DNA from: Eutreptiella sp. 'Long Island Sound 2002'
Lineage: Eukaryota; Euglenozoa; Euglenophyceae; Eutreptiales; Eutreptiaceae
Assembly (NCBI GenBank): GCA_964036045.1
Contig: OZ038378.1
Location: forward strand, 56,898,498 to 56,962,497
Reading direction: 5' to 3'
Length of the DNA stretch: 64,000 nucleotides
In this document: piece after piece, positions 32,881 to 42,836 of the stretch
How the letters are laid out: every line of letters starts with the position of its first letter
Position numbering within the stretch: position 1 is the stretch's first letter
The notes under the pieces: model-generated
Seen by the model: only the letters and a program-made list of their open reading frames with translations
What the model was told of the DNA's origin: nothing
Database searches by the model: none
Position numbers and translations under genes: made by a program

Positions 32881-33219
32881 TGGGTGTGTGCGGTGTGTGT
32901 GGTTGTATGTGCTGTGCGTGTCGTGGTGCGCGGTGCCGCTCTTCTCTTGTCCCTCTAGTGCTTCCCTCTCCGGTTTCTTGGTGCGGTGTTGTGCTCGCCG
33001 TGTGCCTGCCGTGCCCCCTTCCCTGAGCGCGCCCCTTGCTCGGCTGCTGGCTACCCCCGGTTTCTTTCGTGGCTTCGTTGCTCTTTACCCTTTCCTCTAC
33101 CCTTCTCCCTGGCATGCACTTCTTCCCTGCCTCCGCTTTGGTGCGTGTCTCGGTGTTTTTCCTTGCCGGCTCGTCGTTCTCTCTCGTTGGGCCTTCCCCT
33201 CTGGACCTGCGAAGAGAAA
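32881..33219. other. Spacer between two tandem arrays
   Basis: GT-rich then C/T-rich DNA between the 420 bp array and the 640 bp repeats. I see no open frame with domain features and no further repeat unit. Confidence 0.4.
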
Positions 33220-34634
33220 GGATGCAAACGGGAGTGCGGCGGCGGGGGTTTGTTGCCCCATGGCACCTTGTCATTGCCATCCTCGGTCGGTCCCTTACTA
33301 CTGCGGTGGTGTGGTATGTTACCTATTAATGCTTCGTTGGTGTGCTCCTCTCTCCTATTTCCTACCGTGTTGCGCTTGTTACGGCGCCTTATGTAAGGCG
33401 TAGTTTGGCGTAGGTTTATATCCTACTTGCTCTCGACATGGCTCCACACACCTCTTTGGCCGCCACCTTTGTTCGTTGTCCGTCCCGTGTGCGCGGCGTG
33501 ACATGCAACATACTTGCGAGGGAGACAAACTTTGATCAATCTTGTTTCTTTCCCACAATCTTAGTGTCCTAATCCTCTTGATCTTAGGGTGAGCAAGGTG
33601 TGGGAAGATGCGAAGCACAAGCGAGACACGACGCTTTGCCTAACTGTGTATGGCGCGGGCCGGGCGCTCGTCGCTTCCCTCGTGTGCGCGGCGTGGCACG
33701 ACACGGTAACATACTTGCTCCTTGCTCCTCGCTCCCTTCCTTCCTTATCATCTCGTGTGATGTGTGTCTTGTCGCCGTTTTGCTCCTTGCGTGGGTGTAA
33801 CATACTTATCTCACCCACCTTTTTGCGTGTTCCGTGCCTCGCGGCGGCGTTGTGCTCCCTATGCAAACAGGCGTGCGGCGGCGGGGGTTTTGTCGTGTCA
33901 TGGCGTCTTGCCATTGCCATCCTCGGTTGGTCTCTTAATCTTGCGGTGGTGTGGTATGTTACCTACTTATGTCTCGTACGTGTTCCCCCATCTCCTATTT
34001 TTCACCGTGTTGTGCTTGCTACGGCGTATATTAGCGTGCGTTGTTCGGCGTAGGTCTATATCCTAGCTTGCACTCGACACGGCTCCACATACCTCTTCGG
34101 CCACCTTTGTTCGTTGACCTTCCCGTGTGCGCGGCGTGACATTTAACATACTTGTGTGGCTCCCTCTTTACCCACCTCTTTTCTTGTTTGGCGTGTTCCG
34201 ACCCCGTCTTACTCCCTATGCGAGCGGGTGTGTTGGGGCGGGGCGTTCGCACGCATGCGTGCACACTTGCGGTATGCCTCCACCATGGCGCGGTTTATAC
34301 CGTACACTTGTCCCCTTGCCATCCTTGTGTATTGTGTTTGGTTCGGCGTTATGTATGGCGTTATGCGCTATGGCGATATGCATGGCGTGGCATATAACAT
34401 ACTTGTTTTTCGGCGGCCGGTGGCGATGTTGTTGCTTGTGTGTTATTCTTGCACCATTGTTCGTTGTCCTTCCCGCGTGCGCGGCATGACATGCAACATA
34501 CTTGTGCGGCTTCCTTTTTGACCACATCTTCTCGTGTTTCGCGTGTTACGGCGCCGTCGTACTCCCTATGCAAGTGGGCTTGCAATGCTTGGTCTCATAC
34601 TTGCGGTACACCTTCACCGTGGCGCGGTTTGTTT
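33220..34634. repeat. About 640 bp degenerate tandem repeat
   Basis: Blocks at about 33220-33530 and 33860-34170 align at an offset of 640 bp (ATTGCCATCCTCGGT, GTGGTATGTTACCTA and GGCTCCACA are shared). Fainter copies run to 34630. A short motif, TAACATACTTG or CAACATACTTG, recurs at least six times, usually after GCGCGGCGTGACAT. It lies at the 5' end of LINE-D and may be part of its 5' UTR or older target DNA. Confidence 0.7.
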
Positions 34635-34648
34635 GGTTGGTGCGTTGT
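34635..34648. repeat. 14 bp duplication flanking LINE-D, right
   Basis: GGTTGGTGCGTTGT is the partner of 9157-9170. Codons here (TTHQP) are in the same phase as the resumption of LINE-C at 9170 (TTHRP). Confidence 0.6.
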
Positions 34649-37495
34649 TGGCTGGTGTACTGCCTGGTTGTCGACCTTACCATTTCCGTATTGGTGTCTG
34701 TGGGACTCTTGTTTCAGGATGTGGAGTTGCACGTAGGGGGGAAGGCTGCGAAGGGCTTTCCAGAGCAGCAGTGCCTGGGTGCCGAGGCTCGTCGCGGTGG
34801 CTTTGTGAAGTGGTTGCCTTGCTATGCGGAGGAGCAGATGTGTGTCGACAGTGGCTTCTACCACGAACCAGACCCAGACGATGTGCGGGAGGTGGGCGGG
34901 TAGGTGGGCCGCGATCTCGGCGATGGCGTCGGCCATGGCCCCTAGCTCCCCGTGGGAGGAGGCCCCATGGGTGGTGTGGCCCCTGTGGTGGTCCATGTGG
35001 TAGTGTCCCCCGGTGTGCGTTAGCTGCAGGGTGGCCCCCCCCTGATGGGCGTGAGGCCGGATTTGCCTGAGGCGTCGGTGAAGAAGAGCCGGTCCGCCGG
35101 TGATGGTTGTGGGAGGCGGCATGGGTTCATGGGCAGGTAGGCGTATATGGCGAGGCCCGTGGCGAGGTGGGCTACTGGGGTTGTGGGCTGCAGGATGGGG
35201 GCAGCGTACACCCCTATTCCTTTGGAGATGATGTGTTTCGCTTTGGGGGGACAGGGCTATGAGTCCCTGCTCCGGCTGTCCTTGTGTGAGGTAGGAGTAG
35301 ATGTAGTGGAGGATGTAGGCTGTGTCTGGGTTTGGGTCGTGGCATGTGAGGGTTTGTGTTCGGTGCTCCGATGTGTGGCAGGAGTGGTGGAGCGGATAGT
35401 AGGGGTGCTCATGCTTGCCCGTTCTGCCTGGCTCATACATGCTGTAACGGATGGCGACCCCTGCCGGGTCGGGGCGGGGCCATGTGGGTGTAGTGGTGAA
35501 GAGCCATTTGGGCGCGTGGTCGGGGTTCCACGCTACCGTGGGGTTAGTATCGGTGCGGTGGAACCATGCGGCTCCCCATGCGTAGGCCTGTGGTGGTAGG
35601 TGGGTTGTGGGGTGGGTGTGATGGCGTGCTTTGAGGTGTGTTACGGGCCATGGTGTGGTTGGTGCCTCGGGGTCACAGGCCCAACATGTGCGTGGCATGC
35701 TCTGGGAGTCATGGGGGACCCGTGGTAGGTCTCGGGCGGTCATGTGGTGTTTTGGTATGCGCCATTTTGCCCCGTGGTGGATGACGGTGGTCTGCGTGGG
35801 TTTGGCTTCATTCGGGGCCAGTAGTAGGGTTACTGGTGGGACTGGGCTCGTCACCGGGGGGACGGGTTCGTGTTTCGAGCCGGTGGGTGCGTAGGGCGGT
35901 GTCACTGGGATGGGTCGGGGGTGTTGCTTTTTGAACTCTCGGTAGGCTGTTTGCATGTCGTTGCTTCCCGGCAGAGTGTGTCCCGCTGCTCGTGCCGTCT
36001 GCGTGAGGTACTGGTGCAAGAGGCGGTATTGAGGCCATTTGGGAAGCTGTAGGAAGGGGGTGTGGTGTGCCCCGCTGTGGTGCAGGACCCGCATTTGGGG
36101 GAGGGTGACGTATACTACGGTGATGGAGGCCCCGACAAGGTCTATGGTGCAGATGGTGCCCTTGGGGTGATGGTGGAGGTCCCCGCACAGGACCGCTAGA
36201 GGCCCTTCCTCTGGGCACGTGTGGTTGGTGAGTATGGCGTGGTGTGGGGATGGGAGGAGAAGCTGCAGGTGGTTCCACAGGCGCGTGTTCATGTCGATCG
36301 GCATGCCCGTCTGGTGGATCACCCAGCGCGGGCATGTGTTGCGGGCCCGTTGTGCGGCTTGGAGGCGGACTGTGGTGACCTCGCGGACCTCCGGTGAGTG
36401 GTTGTGGGTCATGCGGTGAAGGAGGAGGGCGGTGTGTCTGGTGTAGGCCGCTTTCACCTCGTCCCCTATGGCGTCCCCATAGTGGGGCCATGCCGCTCGG
36501 ATGGCGCGGGTGGGTATGGAGGTGGGCCAGCCCCCGTGTGCTGCCCATGCCTTGGTCAGGGCGCGTGTGGCCGGCTGGAGGGCGGTGGTGGGGTGTGTCA
36601 GGTGGAGTGCTTGGAAGCCTATGGAGGTGTTCAAGACCCCGCTGAGGTAGTACGCCAGGCTCTGGTGGGACAGGGAGAGGGCCTTGGTGGTCGCGGACGC
36701 ATCTCTGGGGAGATGGGCGAGGTGTGATGGCAACTTGGGAGGGAGGGTGGCGTCCTCAGGGTTGACGGCCTGGATTACCCCCAGCTGGGTGACGGTTGTC
36801 ACGACTCGCATGGGGGGCCCTTGTGGCCCTAGGGACGGGGGTGTGGCAGACCCCTTGATCATGGCCACTGACTTTGTGGGGTGAACGATGAGGTTGTTGT
36901 GGGAGAGGTAGGAGACGGTCACGTCCAGTAAGTCATTGGCCTGTTGGGTGACCGTTCGCCCGGGGTCCGGGGCATGGGGTTGGTGTGGGGTGTGCGCGAC
37001 CGTGAGGTTGGTGTCGTCCGCGAAGCCCACCAGGGGGGAGAGGAGGAGGTAGGGTGCGTAGGCTGGGTAATCCTGCTCGATTGCGAGGGCCAGGGGGAGC
37101 GTCACGAGAAGGTACAGGAAGGGGCCCTCTGCTCCTCCTTGGGGGACCCCGCTGCCTGGCTCCAGGAAGGGGCTGAGGCCTGCTCCAGTGCGGACCGTGT
37201 ATTTGCGGGTGCGGATGTAGCCGGAGGAGAAGTTGTAGAAGGGGAGGCCTAGGCGTTTCCACACCGGTTCTAGAAGGAGCCAGGGGGTGTTCGGGAAGGC
37301 TCCTTTGACGTCGAGGGAGGCGATGATGAGGTCCATCGGGTCCATGTCGGCGATGGTGTCCTGGAGGAAGATGGCCTCGTGTGGGGACCAGCCTGGGATG
37401 GCCCCCCAGAGGCTGGCTGGTATGGTGGGTGTCCAGGTGGGGGCGGATGCGGCGTAGGAGGATGGTCCAGACGATTTTGACCTCCGTGACCGCAC
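34649..37495 (-). pseudogene. LINE-C RT palm and RNase H
   Basis: Numbered from 37495: motif A ASLDVKGAF (59-67), motif B GVPQGGAEGPF (116-126), motif C FADD (158-161) and IVHPTKSVAM after it. The RNase H pieces are FFTDASGKSG in another frame (35020-35211), then SHGELGAMADAI, EATVDTHLLL and SHRHQYGNGKVDNQA back in the main frame. So two compensating frameshifts bracket the first RNase H Asp. They fall at a C run (about 35033-35041) and a G run (about 35243-35248). About 600 residues of thumb and connection separate RT from RNase H. Catalytic residues are present, and frame breaks are the only lesions seen. Confidence 0.85.
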
Positions 37496-38100
37496 AGACT
37501 ATGGGGCGCCAGTTGTCCGGGTTTGCCCAGTCCCCTCTTTTGTAGAGGGGGCGGACAACATTTGTCCAGTCTGGTGGCAGGGGGGTCTGCCCCGTGACGA
37601 TGTCCCAGAGGCGGTGGGCAAGGATGCGGAGGAGGTTGGCGGGGAGGTGGTAGTATGCCTCCGCAGGGAGGCCGTCGTAGCCTGGGGTTTTGTGTTGCCG
37701 GAGACTGTGGATGGCCTTCCGGACTTCGTGGATGGTGAAGGGGCGCTTTTCCAGTTGCCTCCTCTGGGCGTGGTTGAGGACCCGAGGGAGGCGGTCGATT
37801 TTGGCCTGGATGTCTGGGTCCAGTGTGTCTTGGGTGGGCGTGTGTTGCTGGAGGAAGCTGTCTTGAGTGGCTTGGAGCACTGTGGCTGGGTCGTTGGTGA
37901 GGGAGATGTCCTCCTGCTGGACCGTGGTGATGGTGCGGTGGCCGGTGTCGGTCATGGCGTCGTTGACGTGGCGGATGGCCTTGTAGGGGAGTTCATGTTG
38001 CACATACTGCTCGTGTTCCTGGGCGATGCGCTGTTGCCTGTGGATGTGCCACCGCTGCAGGTCTGCCCTGATGTGGGCTATCTGCGTCCTGCAGTGGTGC
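37436..38100 (-). pseudogene. LINE-C pre-RT linker and RT fingers
   Basis: Open from the truncation point. A basic, Gln- and His-rich helical linker leads to AIHSLRQHKTPGYDGLPAEA and VVRPLYKRGDWANPDNWRPI, the fingers motifs of a LINE RT. Near 37436-37440 the plausible sequence moves to the frame that opens at 37495 (PTIPASLWGAIPGWSP onward), so one frameshift separates fingers from palm. No endonuclease is present because the copy is truncated here. Confidence 0.85.
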
Positions 38101-38178
38101 AACCTACATTTACAGCTTGTGTTCCCTCCTTATCAACGACCACATTCCTTTTCACTGGCTTAAGGCAAAATTTTTTCT
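38101..38178 (+). repeat. 78 bp flanking duplication, right copy
   Basis: Right partner of 1783-1860. It encodes the same RT stretch (TYIYSLCSLLI and FHWLKAK), and the LINE-A frame then continues uninterrupted into the YKKGDP motif. Confidence 0.7.
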
Positions 38179-41088
38179 ACTTTACAAAAAGGGTGACCCT
38201 CATAATCCTATAAACTACAGACCAATAGCACTCCTCAACACACTGTACAAAACCATAGCGTCTTACGGTGCACACACTCTCACCTACTACGCCACAACGT
38301 ACCACCTCACCAACAACACACAATACGGTGGACTCCCTAACCACAGAACCACAGACCACATATACACACTATGATCGCCAACCTATCACTGCACCCCGAC
38401 ATGTATCACTTGTATCTCGACTTAAATAAAGCCTTTAACTCTGTTCCCCACCGAGCCTTATGGCAAATACTCTCCAACTACAACATACCTCACTCCATCA
38501 TCAACCTCATCCAAAACCTGTACGCCTGCCCCCATGACTTCCCTGTCGTCAACGGCTTCGCCCTCTTTGCAGCCCACTGCATAAGAGGACTTAGACAAGG
38601 ATGCCCCATGTCCCCCATACTCTTTAACCTTTTTGTCGACCCCATCATTAACCACATACAATCTCTCCTACCTAAACACGAATTCAACGACCTTTTCTCC
38701 TTCATCGACGACATCGCCCTCCAAACAACCTCCCACGCCACTCTACACAACGTACGTCATTTCCTCTTTGTCCAAGGGCCCCGATACGGCCTTTCTTTTA
38801 ACACTACAAAGTCCGCGCCCTCAACAACGCCACCCACATCACCATTCGTATTAGTCCTAACCAACACTTCAGCACTTTTACCGAAGATGGCAACCCCAGG
38901 GTTTTTTCCAAATACCTGGGCCCCTACTTTTTTCAACAAACAACAAGACCCCAGCATGCTCCAACTTCTACTCAACACCATTCACGCTTTTTTTGCCAAC
39001 ATATCCACCCTCCTCCTCACACACAACGAAATCATAAAACTATCTAACATACAACTGATACCTACCCTCACTTACCGATTAATCTACAACTCACTCCCGC
39101 AACATGACCTGGACAAACTAGACATCACAATTTGGAGCCACATCTCCAAATTAGGCAAACTTTCCTTTCGCACCCCCAATAAAACCAAATACTCTCCCCC
39201 GCACACATTAGGTCTAAACATCACGAAAATTTCTATCGTAACCCACATCCAAGCCATCAACCATATACTGCGCTACACACACTACGACGGACCTTTCCAC
39301 ACCAACAAAAGAGTCACGTACACCCTGCGCCACAAATCCACTAATCCCAACACCATACAACTCATGACAGCTCACTCTGCTAGTTTTTTAGGTTTCCACA
39401 CTCACAACATACCCACAGTCAATCCATGTCTCTCTTCTCAAATCCCTACACACACAACAATCGAAGTCGCCTTTATCTACTACCAATCCAACAGCGACCC
39501 ACCAACATATTGCACTACGAAAAACACCACCCACACCACAAAAACGACCCTATGGGTCCAAGGCACAGTCGACCACCCCCTGCTTCAGAAAACCACCGTT
39601 ACTTTCCCTGACATGTGCACAATCATCACCCCCAACCACCAGTTTCGCTTCCCTACTCTTCCCACATCCCAAGATATTTCCAAGTCTACCAAACCTCTCT
39701 CACTACCCGACACGACCAACTTCCGTTATTCCTTCACTGGCACCACCACCACTCAAAGTTTCATTCAATTTACCCTGAAAAACAATCTCTCTCTCCCAAA
39801 CCCTCAACACCTACACTACTGGGGATGCCACGATCTTTTAGAGACACTCGACGCCTACCCCAACGCTACGATCGCCTACACCGACGGGTCGGATGACCCC
39901 ACAGTGGACACGCCATCTGGTGCCGCCATCACCTTCAACACTACACCGCCAACAACCATCTGCAACACATCACCGATAAAAGGATCTTACCCAGCAGAAG
40001 TTTATGCCATTATACTGTTTACCTACCTCCCACACATCAACACTTTCTCCCAACCAATAATTTTTGCCGTTGACAACCTGTCGGTTTGCTCCACACTCCA
40101 CCAAATACAACAATTGAAAGCTAAACCCTTCGCTTCAAACGCTAATTGCTTCGCTCTTTGGTACAACTATATTTGGAACTTTCTTCACAACACCCACCTT
40201 CACATAATTTTCACCTGGATCAAAGGACACGCTGACTTCGCTGGCAATGAGCATTCTGACAAAATTTCTAAATGGGAATCACTCAACCTCCCCCAACACC
40301 CAGAACACCACAACCCTGACACTTCTCACTTCATATACCACAATCATACACCACTACCAGGACGCATTACATGCAAAACTGTCAAACACCTACTTCCCAA
40401 CCATAAACACAACAACATACACCTACCTTCTAGCACCGACTTCTACGCCCATACATCGTGGTTTTCCGGATTACCTTTTAAACGGACAAACGGACTGTAC
40501 TGTTGCACTGGTTTCCTTCCCCGTTACAAAGTTAACACATATCAATGCCCCAAATGCCACACTCATCACCCCCTCGACCGCATAACTATGGTGACCGAAT
40601 GCGGCACAGCAAAACCTATTCGTGACCTCTTTTTTGAGGTCTGGCAACAACCCTTCAAGCAAACAGTCATCGACTGGTGGCAACATGCAACAAAAGGAGA
40701 AAGATGAAATTACATCCGCACGCTCATTCCCAACTCACTCAATAATGCACTAAGAGAGATCCCACCCAACACTCCCTACTTCCAACACCTACAAAATCTA
40801 AAAGCAGCCTTTAGATACAGAAGAAAAAGACTCAAAACAGCATTGCAAGAGACACAAACCTGGCTCAGACAAAACCCAATCAGCGATCTGCACTTACTCC
40901 AACCAGATTCCGCTGACAACCCATGGAACAACCAATACTCCATTTACAGCACTTCATCTCACAACCCCACCTTGTTGACCTACCCAAAACGGACAAACAC
41001 AACAGTCGCCAAAAACCACCCTCACAAACACAGACACATACACAGCAACAACAAAAAAACCAAATCCCAACTACTTAATTTACCGTAA
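38101..41088 (+). pseudogene. LINE-A RT, RNase H and Cys motif
   Basis: The fingers motif YKKGDPHNPINYRPIALLN is in the frame 38117-38374, then a frameshift. From 38371: motif A YLDLNKAF (15-22), motif B GLRQGCPMSP (73-82) and motif C FIDD (111-114). Between about 38815 and 38945 the true frame shifts and returns, because the conserved VFSKYLGPYF lies in the other frame. RNase H is complete: AYTDGS (Asp 505), AEVYAI (Glu 543), FAVDNL (Asp 568) and GHADFAGNEHSD (619-630). CPKCHTHH (726-733) with Cys 744 is the C-terminal zinc motif. TGA at 40705-40707 interrupts the frame, which stays open to 41088 with a basic helical tail. Confidence 0.9.
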
Positions 41089-41621
41089 CTACCCACATAG
41101 AAGCACGTTACCCTAAAAAGCCATCGCGAAAAGAAACTAAGCTCCGCAAGCGACTGGGGGGTTTCTGCCCCGCTTTGGTCTCTGGGTGACGAGTTTCTCC
41201 CCCCCTTTTTTTCTTTTTTTCTCTATTTGTTTCTCGTTTTTGACTGTCCTCCTCATCTTCAGCACCTGCGATCTGCACCCCCCCCCCCCTAGTCCCTTGA
41301 TACCATTTGACAGATCGACGAGATGGGACCACGTTCGTGTCATCGAATTATTGATGCTCTCTTTCAGCTCCGTTTCGTACACCATTCAGGACGGAATCCT
41401 ATATAGCGTGGTGATCCATGATGATTTTTGAAGTGTGAGGATGTCATCTTGATTCTCAGAATCTTTCCCCAGACATCTACCGGAGATCTACTGTGGACTC
41501 TCCCCAGATGTATGGAGAAGTCAGTGGATTCCACTTAACTCGAGGTCTTTTATGGTACCCCAGGAGATCTTTGGCCGGAGTTGCTTGTTTGTTTCTGATT
41601 TCTATATATATATATATATAT
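41089..41621 (+). other. LINE-A 3' UTR with (TA)n tail
   Basis: From 41125 this is about 99% identical, apart from one 10-11 bp indel, to 47223-47753, and both copies end in a TA microsatellite. Position after the ORF plus a microsatellite end make a 3' UTR the simplest reading. Alternatively 41125-41621 and 47223-47753 are a very long target duplication around the GC-rich insert between them. Confidence 0.6.
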
Positions 41622-42815
41622 AGGTAGGTAGGTAGGTAGGTGCACTCGGTCGTGGAGAGGCGCCCCGTGGTTCCCCCTGGCGTCGCCCCTGTGACGAACA
41701 GGAAGAGGCTCCGCGCGTGAAGAGGGGAGGCGGCTTACATCCCGCTAGACCTGACTGTTGGCCCCCAACAAAGCGGCCCCGGGCATCGCCGGGAGGGCTG
41801 ATCGCCGCCGGCGTGACATGCTTGTCTCGCCGGGAGGGTGTGCCCCCGTGCTTGCGCACGTCCCCTCCTTTGGGCGGAACCCTAGAGGTTTACCGGACTT
41901 CCTGGCGTATCCCGTTCCCAAGGCATGCATGCATGTTCTTGGTACTTGGGTTCCGAGGCGCTTGCGTGTCGCACGCTCCGCCTCGAGTCCCAAAGCAGCG
42001 CTGGCCTTAGGATGCAGCCTTACCCCCGGTCTCCGGATCTCGTTTGGCCGGGTCACCTGCATGGCTCGGGCTGCCTCAGTGCCCGGGCTGTGGGCACTGG
42101 GTTTCCTACTTTTGGCTTGCGTTTGTGGTTGGGTCCGGGTTGCGGTTGGTCGTGGGTTTTGTTAACCCCTGCCAGTCGTGGCTGGGGTCTTGGGTGGGTG
42201 TGTTTGGGCTCGGTTTGTGGTGTTGTCCCTCTTTTGCCGGCTGTTTGTGGTGTTCGTGGTTGGGCTTTGGTGTCGGCCTGCTTTCGGGACGTGTCTGGTT
42301 TCGTGCGCGTTCCCCTTGCCCCCCGCCGTTTCCGGTTCCGGCGTGCGGTGTGGGCGTGCGTGCTGGGCCCGGGTCTCGGCTGTGCCCCGCCCTTCTTGGC
42401 TGGGTTGTCGGGGTGTGTTTTTTGCACTTTTTTGTTTTTTTTTCCGGCTGCTCGGTGTTCCTGTCCCGGGCCTTGTTGTCTCTCCCCCCGTCTCCTTTCT
42501 TTCGGGCTGGGCTGCTGGCTTTTTTTTTTTTTGTGGTGTGTGTCTGCTTGTTTCGGTGCCCCTTTTCCCGGTGGGCCGCTGTTCCTGGCTTGGTGTTGCC
42601 GGTTTTGGCTGGGTGGTCCCCCTGTGCCTCTTTTGGGATCCTGTCTTGGGTGCCCTCTGGGTGGGGGGTTTGGCCTCCTTCTGTGTTGTTGGCGGGCGGT
42701 TTGGTGGCTCTGGGCTGTTTTCGCGCGCCCCCCCCCTCCCCCCTCCCCTTTTTTTTTTGGGGGGGGGGCGGCCTGGCCGTTCCTCCCTTTGCCTTCCCTC
42801 GGCTGGCGCTTGTTC
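41622..42815 (-). repeat. LINE-C-type 3' terminal 1.2 kb, second copy
   Basis: Homologous to 1861-3060 throughout, with substitutions and indels mostly in T and G runs. Homology stops where the VNTR begins in this copy. Confidence 0.75.
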
Positions 42816-42836
42816 TGTGGCTGGTGTGTGGTGTGA

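Larger units (their letters stand above)
9171..34634 (-). mobile_element. LINE-D, about 25.5 kb composite or giant non-LTR element
   Basis: This is an inner minus-strand insertion within LINE-C. From its 5' side (34634) it contains about 640 bp repeats, a 420 bp array, a CCCH-finger start, an Ulp1-like region, a C2H2 finger, endonuclease, RT, RNase H, CCHC finger, long extension, gag-like 3' ORF, a 3.1 kb segment in two tandem copies, and a CAAACCT-repeat end at 9171. Flanking 14 bp duplications suggest one insertion event. Known LINEs are usually 3-9 kb, so either this is a giant element swollen by tandem repeats, or several events are stacked. Confidence 0.55.
34635..38100 (-). mobile_element. 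LINE-C non-LTR retrotransposon, 5' part
   Basis: This is the upstream part of LINE-C, 5'-truncated inside the linker before RT at 38100, where it abuts the right copy of the 78 bp LINE-A duplication. It encodes RT and RNase H and continues at 9170. A 5' truncation with an intact 3' tail is the usual outcome of LINE insertion. Confidence 0.75.
38101..41621 (+). mobile_element. LINE-A non-LTR retrotransposon, 3' part
   Basis: Second half of the element begun at 200. It carries the rest of the RT, RNase H, a terminal Cys motif, a 3' UTR of about 510 bp and a (TA)n tail against which the next GC-rich element is inserted. Without the 36 kb insertion LINE-A would be about 5 kb. Confidence 0.75.

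Noticed and set aside
305-40707. A variant genetic code reading TAG or TGA as sense
   Set aside because: TAA, TAG and TGA all interrupt element frames in this window and frameshifts are also present, so decay is simpler than recoding.
41137-41385. Basic 74-82-codon frames on the minus strand of the LINE-A 3' UTR (also at 47179-47429)
   Set aside because: They persist in both copies only because the copies are about 99% identical. They have no start context, domain or partner gene.
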